From Saksenaea vasiformis B4078 (lineage: Eukaryota; Mucoromycota; Mucoromycetes; Mucorales; Saksenaeaceae): a stretch of DNA of 33,357 nucleotides. The notes beneath the pieces were generated by a model. It searched no databases and was not told the DNA's origin. It saw only the letters and a list, made by a program, of their open reading frames with translations. The position numbers and the translations under genes are program-made. This document shows positions 22,325-33,093 of the stretch, piece by piece. Position 1 is the first letter of the stretch. Each line of letters opens with the position of its first letter. The stretch spans positions 1 to 33,357 of the forward strand of contig JNDT01001758.1 in assembly GCA_000697055.1 (NCBI GenBank), given 5' to 3'.

Positions 22325-22690
22325 AAAAAAATTAAATAAATTGGGCCCCCTTTTCTTTTGTACTGTTACTGACACAACCTTAAAACAGAAGGTGGCAAAA
22401 CGGTGAGCGGTTTGCGCAACTGAGTTACCCAGGATTGTGTAACGTTAAAACCAACTTGAACAGCTGCTAAGTGTAGGGGTTGAATAAAGAAACGTGTAGA
22501 TAACTCAGGCGTGGTTCTGTTCCTGTACCTTCCTATTCCATTTGTGTACGATGAAGTCAAACAAGAAGCCAATGGCAAGAGGACACTAGAGTGGGGACTT
22601 TGCAGCGGAAGTTACCGTTTGTAACACCGTAGAATATAAATTCTGAACATTACGCAGAGCTTGACCAACTACCTTTTTCTGCAGTATTCC
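22325..22690. other. KIN1 to MIR-gene spacer
   Basis: This 366-bp gap carries an A-rich stretch directly after the KIN1 stop (TAAAAAAAAATTAAATAAA), a candidate 3'-end/polyadenylation signal. The promoter of the MIR-domain gene must also lie here. No other feature was seen. Confidence 0.4.
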
Positions 22691-23542
22691 ATGGGTAAGT
22701 TTTAACAACCACTACGGCAGCTTTTCTCAATCCATCTCGCTTTCCAACTAGGTGAAGTTTATTACGGTTCGCGTCCTGATGGCTCAAAAATCCGTTACGG
22801 GTATGTGAGAGGAAGATGTTGTAACGGTGCAACTAAACAAGCGCACAGTGACCATATCTCGCTAAAGCATAACATGACGGGTCGCTACTTGACCTCTTCC
22901 TTCGAGAACTATGATGGTGGCAGCTACCAACAGCAGGTAAGCGACCAGGATAAGGAGCAGGAACGGCTCGACTTACAGACGAAAACAGGTCTTTGCTGGC
23001 GGCTGGCAAGCAGTTCCCGAAGCCACGTGGATCGTGATTCCACCTTTCCATGTGAGTGAGGAACCGGGCGTTCCTGTCCGTTACGGTGATACCATTCGCC
23101 TCAAGCACCTGAATAGTCGTCGCAACTTGCACTCTCATCCTGATATTGAAAGCCCTGTTACAGGACAACAGGAAGTATCCGCTTTCGGAGGGGATTTCGA
23201 GAGCGACAGCAACGACTACTGGAGAGTGGAGCCATGGTTGGAGGATGAAGACGAAGAACATGATGAGGTAAATGAGAAATGAATCGAATTTCACCAGTCT
23301 CTGACCGATGGCTACTCAGTACTGGGAGGTTGGACAATCCTTTATGCTTCGCCATGTTGAAACTGGTGTAACACTGTAAGTGCCATCATTTTCTTGTTTT
23401 GGTTCCGAGTTGGTAACTGTTGCTATTTTATAATAGCCATAGCCATGAGGAATCGCTGACAGACGAAACCAATGAAGTCACAGGATTCCAGGAGGGGCCC
23501 GATGAAAATGACAGATGGAGAGTCAAGTTCGAAGACGAAGAA

Positions 23543-23577
<35 letters not shown>

Positions 23578-23593
23578 AGAGGAGGAAGAATAA
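22691..23593 (+). CDS. MIR-domain (SDF2-like) protein without signal peptide
   Basis: Six exons are proposed: 22691-22694 (only ATGG), 22752-22800, 22849-22936, 22989-23267, 23320-23375 and 23437-23593. They join to 211 codons including the stop. MIR repeats form a beta-trefoil also found in protein O-mannosyltransferases, IP3 receptors and SDF2. Motifs: YGDHISLKHNMTGRYLTSS, RYGDTIRLKHLNSRRNLHSH, EVSAFGGD and SFMLRHVETGVTLHSHEE. The chain starts MGEVYYGSRPDGSK with no hydrophobic leader and has no KDEL/HDEL. It ends in a long Glu run (about 20 of the last 25 residues), so it is probably cytosolic or nuclear, unlike ER SDF2. The 48-nt intron 22801-22848 (GTATGT...CACAG) has no in-frame stop, but removing it restores the normal YGDxIxLKH motif. 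The four-base first exon is supported by the frame and the GTAAGT donor. Confidence 0.85.
23540..23592 (+). repeat. GAG/GAA trinucleotide-like tract coding for poly-Glu
   Basis: This imperfect purine tract (GAGGAAGAGGAGG units) makes up the 3' end of the MIR-protein coding sequence. It is likely to vary in length between strains. Confidence 0.8.
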
Positions 23594-24013
23594 GATGCCT
23601 GAAATATATACACATGTTTTAAAGCGCTATTCATACCATCGTGGCAAATAAAATATACCTTCAGATGCAATTAGACAAGCCTACATTGTTCGACGTTTCA
23701 GGAGAGATGCATGAATCCAAGTGGATGATAGCATATCTGTTGACAAGACGCCTCCGTCCCTCATTAGACAAGGGAAGCCATCAGGTTAACCCCATTCCCA
23801 TTGACTGCTATATCTTCTTTACAGAATGCGCATGGAACTCAACTTTTCATCAAATCGCAACAAGCTGGATACCAGTGCCAGCTTCTGTAGATAACATTCT
23901 TTTGTCTTCGGATAGCAAACTGATTCAATAAACAGTATTTCAAAAAATAGCATGAAATCGTATGAATAATTTCCCATTTGTCTTTCTGCTCTGCAGCCAT
24001 GTACTGTGAAATT

Positions 24014-25575
24014 TTATACACCAAGGTCTTTGCCTTGAATAGACACTTTGGGCGTGCTTCGTTTTTGGCCTGTTTTTATCGACCTCATCTTCTCCTTAAG
24101 TCGTTTGAATGACGTGTCCGGCTGTTCCCAGAAATACGCTTAGTCGCAAGTATATTCTGTCGTATCTCTTACCTTCGCCTTTGACTTGTCAACTCGTACA
24201 ACGCTCTGAGGAACAATATCATAGTCTGCAGCCACCGCCTGAGGAATTCTCACATGCATCCTTCGGGGATCACTACAGTTGAAGGTCAACAAACAAGTGA
24301 CAAAATATTAAAAAGAAAGCTTACGCTTCTTCCTCCGCTGGTTCAGGTCGATACTTCTTAGGACGTCGCGCCCTATCATGTGCTTAGTTGCTTTCACAAA
24401 TCGTGATGTCCACCTACATGTCTTCTTGTCTGTATTCCCTTTGTTCGTGTCGTCGTTCCCGATAATTCTCGCTTCTCTTAATCACAAGACGACTCCATCT
24501 GGCTACTAACTGCTCTGCCTTTCTTCTTACACGCGGTTCAACACGAGGCGACTTTGTGTAAAAGTAAACAATTTTTCCAACACCACTTTCACGCAAGTGA
24601 TCACTGGCAATCGGTAACTTAGGATGGAGTCGTCAATAACCGGTTGTATATGCCCAGTGACAAAATACTCACATTGTCCATGACATCTAACATCTCTGTC
24701 TGGATATCCAAGGCTGGCAACGAGCGATCCGGCAGAGCCGGGAGCCATAATCGGATAGTATCTAGCAGCTGATTGTCCAAGATGCTGTCTTGTAACAGTT
24801 TGCTACAAACCCAATAAGAAACGTCCCCGAACCAAACTTGGTCTTACTTGTTGAGCATATTGGTCACCTCACTCAACATCTTCAACTTGGCTATGGCAGG
24901 CTTCTTATTGTTGTTTGCGATTGTATCTTCTTCGGCAGCATTCTTCATGCGTTCTCTCAAATTTGAAAGTTCCTCATCCATACTTCGTTCTAAATCGTCT
25001 TCGTTCATTCTCTTTCTCTTTTTCTTTCCACTGGCCAGGGCCTTTGCAAACTCGCGATCAATTTCGTCTCTAATTGCTAAAAACGACTTGTTAAAGTTAC
25101 AAGTCTTGTTGGATGTCCGCCAACCTTGTTGGGGATCGATCTCCTCCTCCACAGCTTTCTCTTCACTGACTTCGCCTTCAACTTCCTTCCGTTTTTCACG
25201 TAGCTCACGTCGAAGAGCCTCCATTTTTGCGCTTTCTTCCTGTGAGATTTCTCTAGCTCTTTTTTTGAAGGATGGAAGTCTTTGCGGAATAGTCGGAAGT
25301 GGTGCTGCTGCTGCTTCTTTCGTTGCATCGGTCTCTGCATGATCTATATCTGAGCCTGCTGTATAGTGAGCAGATGGTGCATCATGTATGGCCAAAATTA
25401 AAAAGACATGCCTTGATCATCATCGAGATCGGATAGTTCCTCACCACCGCCGCTGCTGTAACCAAATAAATCTTTGTCATCTTCCTGTATACAAAACCAT
25501 AATTTAGTACACAGATAAATGCACCCAGCTATTGTATATTATTACAGCATTCATCTCTTGTTCTCGTGAAGTCAT
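24014..25575 (-). CDS. IWS1: transcription elongation factor IWS1/Spn1
   Basis: IWS1/Spn1 binds Spt6 and RNA polymerase II and acts in elongation, nucleosome handling and mRNA export. Eight exons (25546-25575, 25445-25484, 24848-25358, 24673-24802, 24418-24617, 24325-24372, 24173-24272, 24014-24094) join to 380 codons including the stop (yeast Spn1 is 410 residues). The N-terminal third is acidic then basic and helical (SAKMEALRRELREKRKEVEG). The conserved TFIIS-N-like core starts near residue 190: AKLKMLSEVTNMLN, SILDNQLLDTIRLWL, LPDRSLPALDIQ, HLRESGVGKIVYFYTKS, then WSRLVIKRSENYRER. The C-terminus is short and basic (KRSTPKVSIQGKDLGV). Exon 2 uses GTGAGA at 25444. All eight junctions keep frame. 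The gene is convergent with the MIR gene (420 bp between stops). Confidence 0.95.
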
Positions 25576-25790
25576 TATCAAACGCAAAGATAGCGAGCAA
25601 AAATCATATCCGGCGCCTTCCTTTTTTTTTTTTTCGTCAGCTTGACTGAACTAACTCCGCCCAAGTCTTTTCAATTCTGTCGCAGTGTCCTTAGTCCTAT
25701 CGAAGAGTCTTAAGACGGCACTAAATTCATTTACTGACCCTTAGTTTATCATCGTAATCAAACGGTGCGCTATCTAGAACACAGAAAATG
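25576..25790. promoter_or_regulatory. IWS1 promoter, possibly bidirectional
   Basis: A long T run (about 25621-25634, A-rich on the IWS1 strand) lies 45-60 nt upstream of the IWS1 ATG, typical of a nucleosome-poor fungal promoter. On the other side an ATG directly followed by GTAAGG (25791-25799) could be the start of a divergent gene, so the region may drive both directions. The second role is inference. Confidence 0.35.
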
Positions 25791-26094
25791 GTAAGGAAAT
25801 TTCATGATAGTTTCCCCAATGCTTTTGTTCCTCCCCCTTTGCACTTCTATACTGCTTATTAAATGAATCTTTACGCTACTTTATGTAAATTTTGCAACCA
25901 TCAGGAGCCAGTTTCGCGCTGAGAAGGGATGAAATATGCAGTTATCAGTATATAAATTGGCGATAAGATAATATTTCACTTACATCAACTTGGTCCCCAG
26001 ATGGATGCAAAATTTATTTGAGCAGCATAAAAATTCATTATCTAGGCGCGAACTATTTTTAACATTATCGACAACATAGTGTTATCGTTTACAG

Positions 26095-26343
26095 GATGGG
26101 AGAACAGCAACGCCAGCGATAAACTTTCTGACTATCACCCTTCGAAACATTCACATAACTGCACAGCAATGGCAGCCACTTGTCAGCAATCTCGCTGATG
26201 AGACTATTATCGCCATCTTCCAGCATACTGGCAGGGCCAAATATCCTTATTCAAATCATACTTACGTAGGGGAAAATTTTTTTCGGTTTTGTAAGATTTT
26301 GCAAGGTGATTTCAAGAATTTTATAAGATTTTGCGATAGTTAA
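26095..26343 (+). CDS. possible exon of an unknown plus-strand gene, disrupted by a repeat
   Basis: After a good acceptor (TTTACAG, 26088-26094) the frame reads as a convincing protein for about 55 residues (NFLTITLRNIHITAQQWQP, then SNLADETIIAIFQHTGRAKY). It then runs into the dispersed repeat at 26271-26345 and stops at 26341-26343. If spliced from the ATG at 25791-25793 the product would start M-DGRTATPA, but that needs an intron of about 300 nt, long for this region. Beyond the stop the same frame is open again (26359-26556; MIYATFFYQQLLEGWNAEF), so the coding part may once have been continuous. I do not recognise the family. It could be a live gene with the repeat inside an intron, or a pseudogene. 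Confidence 0.35.
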   Translation, partial: DGRTATPAINFLTITLRNIHITAQQWQPLVSNLADETIIAIFQHTGRAKYPYSNHTYVGENFFRFCKILQGDFKNFIRFCDS

Positions 26344-26345
26344 AA
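26271..26345. repeat. diverged dispersed repeat, copy 2
   Basis: Same orientation as 15394-15480 and sharing its two conserved blocks (TTTTGTAAGATTTTGCAAGG and TTTCAAGAATTTTATAAGAT are the local versions). It falls at the end of the coding-like stretch 26095-26270, which suggests that a mobile or intron-like sequence entered there. Confidence 0.6.
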
Positions 26346-27579
26346 CAATCTCCTGTGGTGCCAAGTATCCCAAAACCGTAAGTCATGCGCGTGTATAGAG
26401 AAGTCCTGGAAGGCGGAAATGATTTATGCCACGTTCTTTTACCAACAATTGCTGGAAGGCTGGAACGCCGAATTTGTGCGTACTCACGATTATGTTGTGG
26501 ACATGAACCGTATAGATGACCGTAGGAGAATCGAACTTGCATTCGGTGATAGTATATAATAGCTGCTCACGCTTTTGGCAAGGAGATTTGTATTCTGCAA
26601 ATGGAATTATCCGTGTCTGGGTCATGCTGGCAATTGAAGATGCCTACCAACCAAAGAGTCGTCCGCCATATTCAACTGCAACTGCTCACCGCTACGAGCG
26701 CAATCGCGCGATGTTTAGATGCATTAGACACCATGTGTAGGCATTTACAAATTTCGTCAGTAACTACATGCTATCAAATTGTGTATGTGCTGGTCATGAC
26801 AAAACGCTACACAAGAAGGCTAGTATTCTAATAAACTATATCTGATCGAGACGACAATGTACATCTGATCAACGCCTGTTTGTTCCATTGTAACTGTAAC
26901 ACTAGATACAATTATAACATCACTTCTCTGGCTTGCTATTCCAAGAATATCATAGTTCCCCAATCCGCCAACCTGTGTCACTGGTCTAACGTTGAAGAAA
27001 AAGTCAATGGCGTGCCTTGACATCATTATTTGTAACGGGAAGTTCCTTTCCGAGTTCCTATGTAATTTAGCCACTCGAGCTACACCGGATCTTGGCATTG
27101 TGCTCTCTAGCACCCCGAATAGGGTGTACTCCTACTGAAACATATCTAGACTAACTAATTTTCCCATGAGCGTAATAAACTGAGGTTTAAAAAGTTAACA
27201 TACCACGTATGTATTGTTCCGCTCACCATTCTGTCTTTGAGGAACTACGTTGTTTTGGTATTTGCATTACACAATGCGGTCGTACTACTTTCCACTTGCG
27301 TCTCGTATACAGCAAACCAGGTTCCGGGATCTTACAGATACGTATACGAAAAATATAGCAAATTTACTCTTGTATGGCAAGGGGAAAAAAGAAAATAAGA
27401 GATAGCGTCTTCCAGAAGACCGACGTTTATTAGAACCTTTTCAGGAAAAAATGTAGTCCAGAGTTTATTCAAGAAGATATAATATGAGTAACATGGAAAA
27501 GCTACAAGGGAAAGCGAGACGGAGAAGGTGAAAGGAGATAGTGAAATGCAGAAGATCGAGGATGGAGAGTCGCTAAAGT
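26346..27579. other. region with coding-like fragments on both strands, no firm gene
   Basis: Plus-strand fragments at 26359-26556 and 26601-26831 and a minus-strand fragment at 26820-27098 (ATG at 27098; MPRSGVARVAKLHRN) all look partly protein-like, but none has a recognised motif and no consistent splicing links them. They overlap very little, so two degraded genes meeting near 26825 are possible. From 27115 to 27579, the downstream side of the seven-TM gene, nothing was seen. Confidence 0.3.
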
Positions 27580-28479
27580 CTATACTTTACTATACGCAGG
27601 AGGAGGAATCTCCGCTTCGTTGATATAGTCTTTTCCGTACTTTCCTACAATCGTGGCACTGTCATCGTCGTCCTTTGCGGCTGGGATATGGTATTCGTGC
27701 ATAGGTTGTTGCTGATTCAACTGATTGGACCGACTGACAAACAGAGCAAGAATCAAGATAATATAGTTTGGAAGATAAACGAGGACACTTTCCAGAAGAA
27801 TAAGGAGGAAGTGCGTAGTAGGAAATACAAAAACAGCCCAACAACATATAGCAGTGCCGAGCATGGAGTAGACAAAGAGGATTGGCACGAAGCGCAAAAA
27901 GCGAGCATCATGGTGAATCTTGCTTGCCATTCCATCTGTCTTCAAACGTCGCCTATCGGTTTTCATCCAGAGGATGATAGCGTTTGCCAATGCAACAACA
28001 AACAAGATACTAGGAAAGAGTCCTAATAGTATACTTCGTGGACGTTGCATTTTATACACGGATGCTGTAATAAAGGTGGCCACAGCCAGTGATGCATAGA
28101 TCACGAACAAAACTACGTGAACCCGATGGTTCCGTTTACGAGGAGATAATGGCGATTGAGACTCGCCTGTCGCCGCTGTATTCTCTAGATCTTGCGATGC
28201 TTTCGGCATGTGACGAATAAAGAGGAGTTGCATATACGTGATGCCAGCGAACAAGAGGAGGGAGAATAAAGGTTGTTGTCCAGTAACCGGCTGGTGGAGC
28301 ATGGAAAAGTTGTACCAGAAAGATCTTACCAGAGCGAATATCAGACCAGCACACGACAGAATCGAGAATACAGCGAAAGGCCAAAGCAAGCGGTTGAAAA
28401 AAGATCGGTATGCGAGTGCAGTTGTCAGGATACCGAAGACAACGGCGTATACAGTCCAAGCAGCCTCTTGCAGGTCCAT
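27580..28479 (-). CDS. seven-TM membrane protein with C-terminal PPxY motif
   Basis: A single exon of 299 codons has a true ATG at 28477-28479. Seven hydrophobic segments lie at about residues 8-25, 32-52, 70-88, 118-140, 149-170, 195-217 and 222-248, with a polar N-terminal stub, a basic loop (SPRKRNHR) before TM4 and a 50-residue C-terminal tail. The tail is Gln/Asp-rich and ends EIPPPAYSKV, which contains a PPxY motif (residues 293-296). PPxY motifs recruit WW domains of Nedd4/Rsp5-type ubiquitin ligases, so the protein may be a ligase adaptor or be sorted by one; this is inference. The topology recalls fungal GPCR-like or RTA1-like proteins, but I see no signature of either. Gene spacing: its start lies about 200 bp from the ERG10 stop. 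Confidence 0.85.
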   Translation of the reverse strand: MDLQEAAWTVYAVVFGILTTALAYRSFFNRLLWPFAVFSILSCAGLIFALVRSFWYNFSMLHQPVTGQQPLFSLLLFAGITYMQLLFIRHMPKASQDLENTAATGESQSPLSPRKRNHRVHVVLFVIYASLAVATFITASVYKMQRPRSILLGLFPSILFVVALANAIILWMKTDRRRLKTDGMASKIHHDARFLRFVPILFVYSMLGTAICCWAVFVFPTTHFLLILLESVLVYLPNYIILILALFVSRSNQLNQQQPMHEYHIPAAKDDDDSATIVGKYGKDYINEAEIPPPAYSKV

Positions 28480-28681
28480 TTTGTATGAGATGAGGTGAAT
28501 GACGGATGCATAACATGCCCCTTTATATATAGCTTTTCTGTCCTCTTAATAACGTTTTAAGTTAACAATGTAACACCGCTTGGCACGTATAAATCAAAAG
28601 ATATTTTCGTGGACGTACCACACAAAACTTCTTTAATTATAATATCAGGTTGCCAAGAATAATGTATATAGGATAAGATTT

Positions 28682-30232
<1,551 letters not shown>

Positions 30233-30370
30233 TTTCGATGGGTTAGTGAACTTCTGCGATGTAACCAACAAGAATATGCACAAGAAAAAACTTGGTTTTT
30301 CGCGAAGGAAAGAAGCAGACCTGACCCCCTCTTTTAAGATTCTTTTTGAATTTTGACGTGGTATAGTTAG

Positions 30371-30375
30371 CCAAT
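30371..30375 (+). promoter_or_regulatory. CCAAT box in the ERG10 upstream region
   Basis: CCAAT lies about 140 bp upstream of the ERG10 start codon (in the inverted sense relative to the gene). It is a candidate HAP-complex site by sequence and distance only. Confidence 0.3.
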
Positions 30376-30607
30376 CAGCGCCTATGGATGAGACGCGATA
30401 CTGAGCTTCAATTTTACACGTCAGGATGCATGCGGTATGGTTAACTTTTGACCAATTTCAATTCCTGTGCCTTAAGAATATCTTCAATCAATTCAAATCG
30501 AGATGTGTCCACATAGAACTGGTGCACATACTATATTTGATTTGATCTAAAGACTCTAAGGACCGTTCGAAGATCGAAATTTCTCCTAGCTTACCCATAA
30601 AATGGGG

Positions 30608-30814
30608 TTAGCTGAGAAAACGACCTGAGCCGTACTCACCGTGCGTAACTTTACTTTCGCAAAAGTACCGCATCACTTTTCCCGTGAGGAGGATGTCCCA
30701 AGCCTTTATGGTTTTTATAACTATAATAAGGACTTCTTTATCAACAACAGCCACACTTTGTCCACTATGCGTGTGTAGGAGAAACGTTTCAAAATTGCAG
30801 TCCACCTTTTTCAC
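30608..30814 (-). pseudogene. possible Ty3/gypsy RNase H fragment
   Basis: The 68-codon minus-strand frame contains SVAVVDKEVLIIVIKTIKAW followed by DILLTGK. Ty3/gypsy RNase H has a very similar stretch (a D-K/R-E-x-L-A-I-V-x-A-I-K-x-W-R-x-Y-L-x-G pattern), but here one extra residue and several changes are needed to align it, and the flanks do not continue the domain. There is no ATG at the start. It would be a short, decayed scrap. Chance similarity is possible. Confidence 0.3.
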
Positions 30815-31442
30815 ATTGAAGTTCGCTCCGAAGTATCTTTCTTGCAGCCCCTAATTATTAAAGTAGAAGTATTCCAAGAGAAAGCGTGATTGGAAGGGAA
30901 TTCTAGCAGCGGTCCGCGATGTAAGTGATCTGTGATGTTTGATCACCGTCCTCTAACGCCTTCTCCAGAGCGTTATGTAACTCAGATCAAGACAAAGACA
31001 GCAGCAACATGATACCGTGTACAGAAACTGCATATAGTTGAACCGCCTCACGGCACAGACACTCAGCTTTTTCCTTCCTTTACTATCAAGTCTTTCTCAA
31101 TATAATCGACCTCGACCTCGAATACTCCCATTTCGGTAGTTCCAGCTTTAAGATTGACACTTGCTTGCTATCTGAGGAAGCAGAAAAGCAATTCCGAATG
31201 CATACACTGCGAGGAAGGAGCTGTGCATACAGTTCAACAAGCTCCGCAAACCAGATTAAGCATCAGTGTCTGAATAATGTGTACGTTCTGGCAGTCTCTT
31301 AGTTAATATTAATAAAACGACAATATCATAGGAAGCAGTTTATGTAATGCTTCTCTGTTTCAATTTGAAATCATTTCAGCAACAAGTACGCTCTCCCAAG
31401 CTTCGATAACTGCCTTGCATGCAACGGGCATTGATGTCCCAG
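30815..31442. other. intergenic region, nothing recognised
   Basis: No ORF of note, RNA gene or repeat with a partner elsewhere in the window was seen. Mixed composition with a short CGACCTCGACCTCG tandem near 31107. Confidence 0.4.
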
Positions 31443-31980
31443 TCACTCCGTGATATGACTTTTCGCCCTTCGAACAGAGGACACTAACTGTTCTAATTTA
31501 TGGTCTGTGCGTCTCTTCTTTGCCAGTCGGCGCTGCAGCTCGTTCCAGAGGTTCTCGAGAGATAGTGATTCCGGACTCTGTATAGGCTGGGCTGGCAAAA
31601 CGTAGACAGAATTCTTGGACTCCAAATTCCTTCTCTTTTTGCTCACGTGGTGTGGCGCGTCATTCTTCTGGAGGAGATAACCTTTACATTTGTCCTTTTT
31701 TGAGGTAGGAGAGCAGGTTCTCCTTCAAAGGGTGATGTATTCATCACTACTGCTCGAATATGACCGAGTCCGGTTTTCCGCAAAAGCAGTCCACAGCTAT
31801 CAGTGAAACCTCCACTGTACTTCATTGTTCCTTTAACAAGTACACAAAAACACAGCTTCTTTGATGCGCTGCTTCATGGTACCCTCCTCATCCTTGCAAA
31901 CGATGCTGTCTCCGCCATCATTATCTATGACAAGGAATCTGGACTCGCCAGACCTGGTTACCTTGTCCCATTGATCCCTT
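31443..31980 (-). pseudogene. Tc1/mariner transposase relic, 3' half
   Basis: Reading the minus strand from 31980 down, three frames in turn give the expected order of Tc1/mariner motifs. WDKVTRSGESRF resembles the WxKVxWSDESRF block around the first catalytic Asp, here Gly. KYSGGFTDSCGLLLRKTGLG resembles the GGSxMVWGCF...GLG block. LLQKNDAPHH resembles the LQQDNAPxH block of the second Asp. LPAQPIQSPESLSLENLW then NELQRRL resembles WPAQSPDLNPIENLWxxLKRRL, holding the third acidic residue. Stops or shifts lie near 31833 and 31690-31830. The N-terminal DNA-binding half is missing: only about 120 bp separate the relic from the palindromic element at 32103. The copy is dead. Confidence 0.75.
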
Positions 31981-32102
31981 TGTCTAATGGACGTGCCCTT
32001 TTGACCAGAACAGCCATTTCTCTGATTCGGTATTAGGTTTACGTGTCATGTTTGAAATATCTGTAAGCTACATGGAAGACTCTTATATAATAGAAAAACA
32101 GA

Positions 32103-32248
32103 TTTCTTAGGAGCCATACCTAATCCGACCCGCACTTTTGGAGCCATACCTTGCACAACCGCACACCCACCGAAACCACCCTAAACCTTATTGATCTCCG
32201 GGCCGGGAATTAGGTATGGCTCCAATTTTTGGTATGGCTCCTAAGAAA
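32103..32248. mobile_element. MITE-like 146-bp palindromic element with nested inverted repeats
   Basis: The ends are a perfect 18-bp inverted repeat (32103-32120 and 32231-32248; TTTCTTAGGAGCCATACC). Inside lies a second pair carrying the same 11-bp core GGAGCCATACC (32140-32150 and 32213-32223), so the core occurs four times, two in each direction. The first left copy and the inner right copy also pair over 15 bp (GGAGCCATACCTAAT). The centre has no ORF. No clear target-site duplication is seen. Size and structure fit a non-autonomous DNA element or a binding-site array; the transposase relic next to it may or may not be related. Confidence 0.7.
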
Positions 32249-32695
32249 AAGGTAATGGACTAGCCCTTCTCCACTTCGCTTCGCTCGTTCCGTTGCAGCC
32301 GCAAGCGGCTGGGCAGACTCCGTATTATTTTTATTGATTTTTCTTTTCGTCTCACTGTCCGACTGTGGCAAGAAATATCAGAGAAAATGATATAAACTAA
32401 GAGCTCTTGTAGTGAAACGATGTGTTGAAGGAGAACCAGCAATTAATTTGCGGATCATACCGTAAACTAAAAAAAATTTATTCCAAGCAGAAACTGTAAG
32501 GTGTACCATAGAAGAAATTGTGAACAGACATATAATAATAGAATCCGCTGCAAGACGATATATAGCAATGAATATGTCAGCAACAGATGACTTTGCGTAC
32601 AGGACAGACTGAAAAAGGATACGTAACAGAAGAAACATCGAAGGAACGTATAGATCCTGTAAGTGCGCGGATACCTGGAGCCAAGATACACTGCC
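32249..32695. other. spacer between two palindromic elements
   Basis: No gene was accepted here. A CTTCGCTTCGCT motif (about 32273-32284) followed by GCAGCCGCAAGCGGCTG (an imperfect hairpin with CAGCCGC arms) recalls the CTTCGCTTCGCT loop of the next element at 32739-32750, so this may be a fragment of the same family. Confidence 0.35.
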
Positions 32696-32794
32696 GGGAT
32701 GTGCAGCCAGATGCAAATGAAGGGCCAAGCGCTTTTATCTTCGCTTCGCTACGGTAGGCACTTGGCCCTTCATTTACATCCGACTGCACATCCC
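32696..32794. repeat. 99-bp inverted-repeat element, 37-bp arms
   Basis: Positions 32696-32732 and 32758-32794 are inverted copies matching at about 33 of 37 bases (outer GGGATGTGCAG, inner AAATGAAGGGCCAAG). The 25-nt loop contains CTTCGCTTCGCTACGG. The differences are mostly C-T or A-G transitions that would be G-U pairs or mismatches in RNA. It would fold into one long hairpin. It could be a MITE-like repeat, a hairpin RNA source, or a terminator-like structure. Confidence 0.7.
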
Positions 32795-33093
32795 TTTCGC
32801 CTTGGTATTCTTCATAAAATAAATACGATTATGTCGATTACAAAGAAGTGGTCAAGCCTAAAAACGAATATATTGATTTGCCAATAAATTGTTATTGGTA
32901 TTCGCTGCGTCCTACAGCCTTGGTTCCTGCATCAGAAGACTTAGAAACAAAACGAAAGTAATCATGGAGAAAGGGGCGAAAACGCTATGACGATAATCGA
33001 AGAGGCGGCTGTGCGGGTGAGAAAGATCAAGGTCCTACGGAACTGATTGAAAAACGGACATCAATATGAGAACCACTGTGAGAAGGCGCCCTG

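Noticed and set aside
23428..23670. Minus-strand ORF with a long Ser run
   Set aside because: Antisense of the poly-Glu end of the MIR gene.
25359..25412. GC-AG intron in IWS1 with donor at 25412
   Set aside because: It came from a misread base; with the correct sequence a GTGAGA donor at 25444 gives an ordinary GT-AG intron (25359-25444) in frame.
32378..32728. 116-codon minus-strand hydrophobic ORF
   Set aside because: Starts at TTG inside the left arm of the 32696-32794 hairpin, has no ATG near the start and no recognisable domain.
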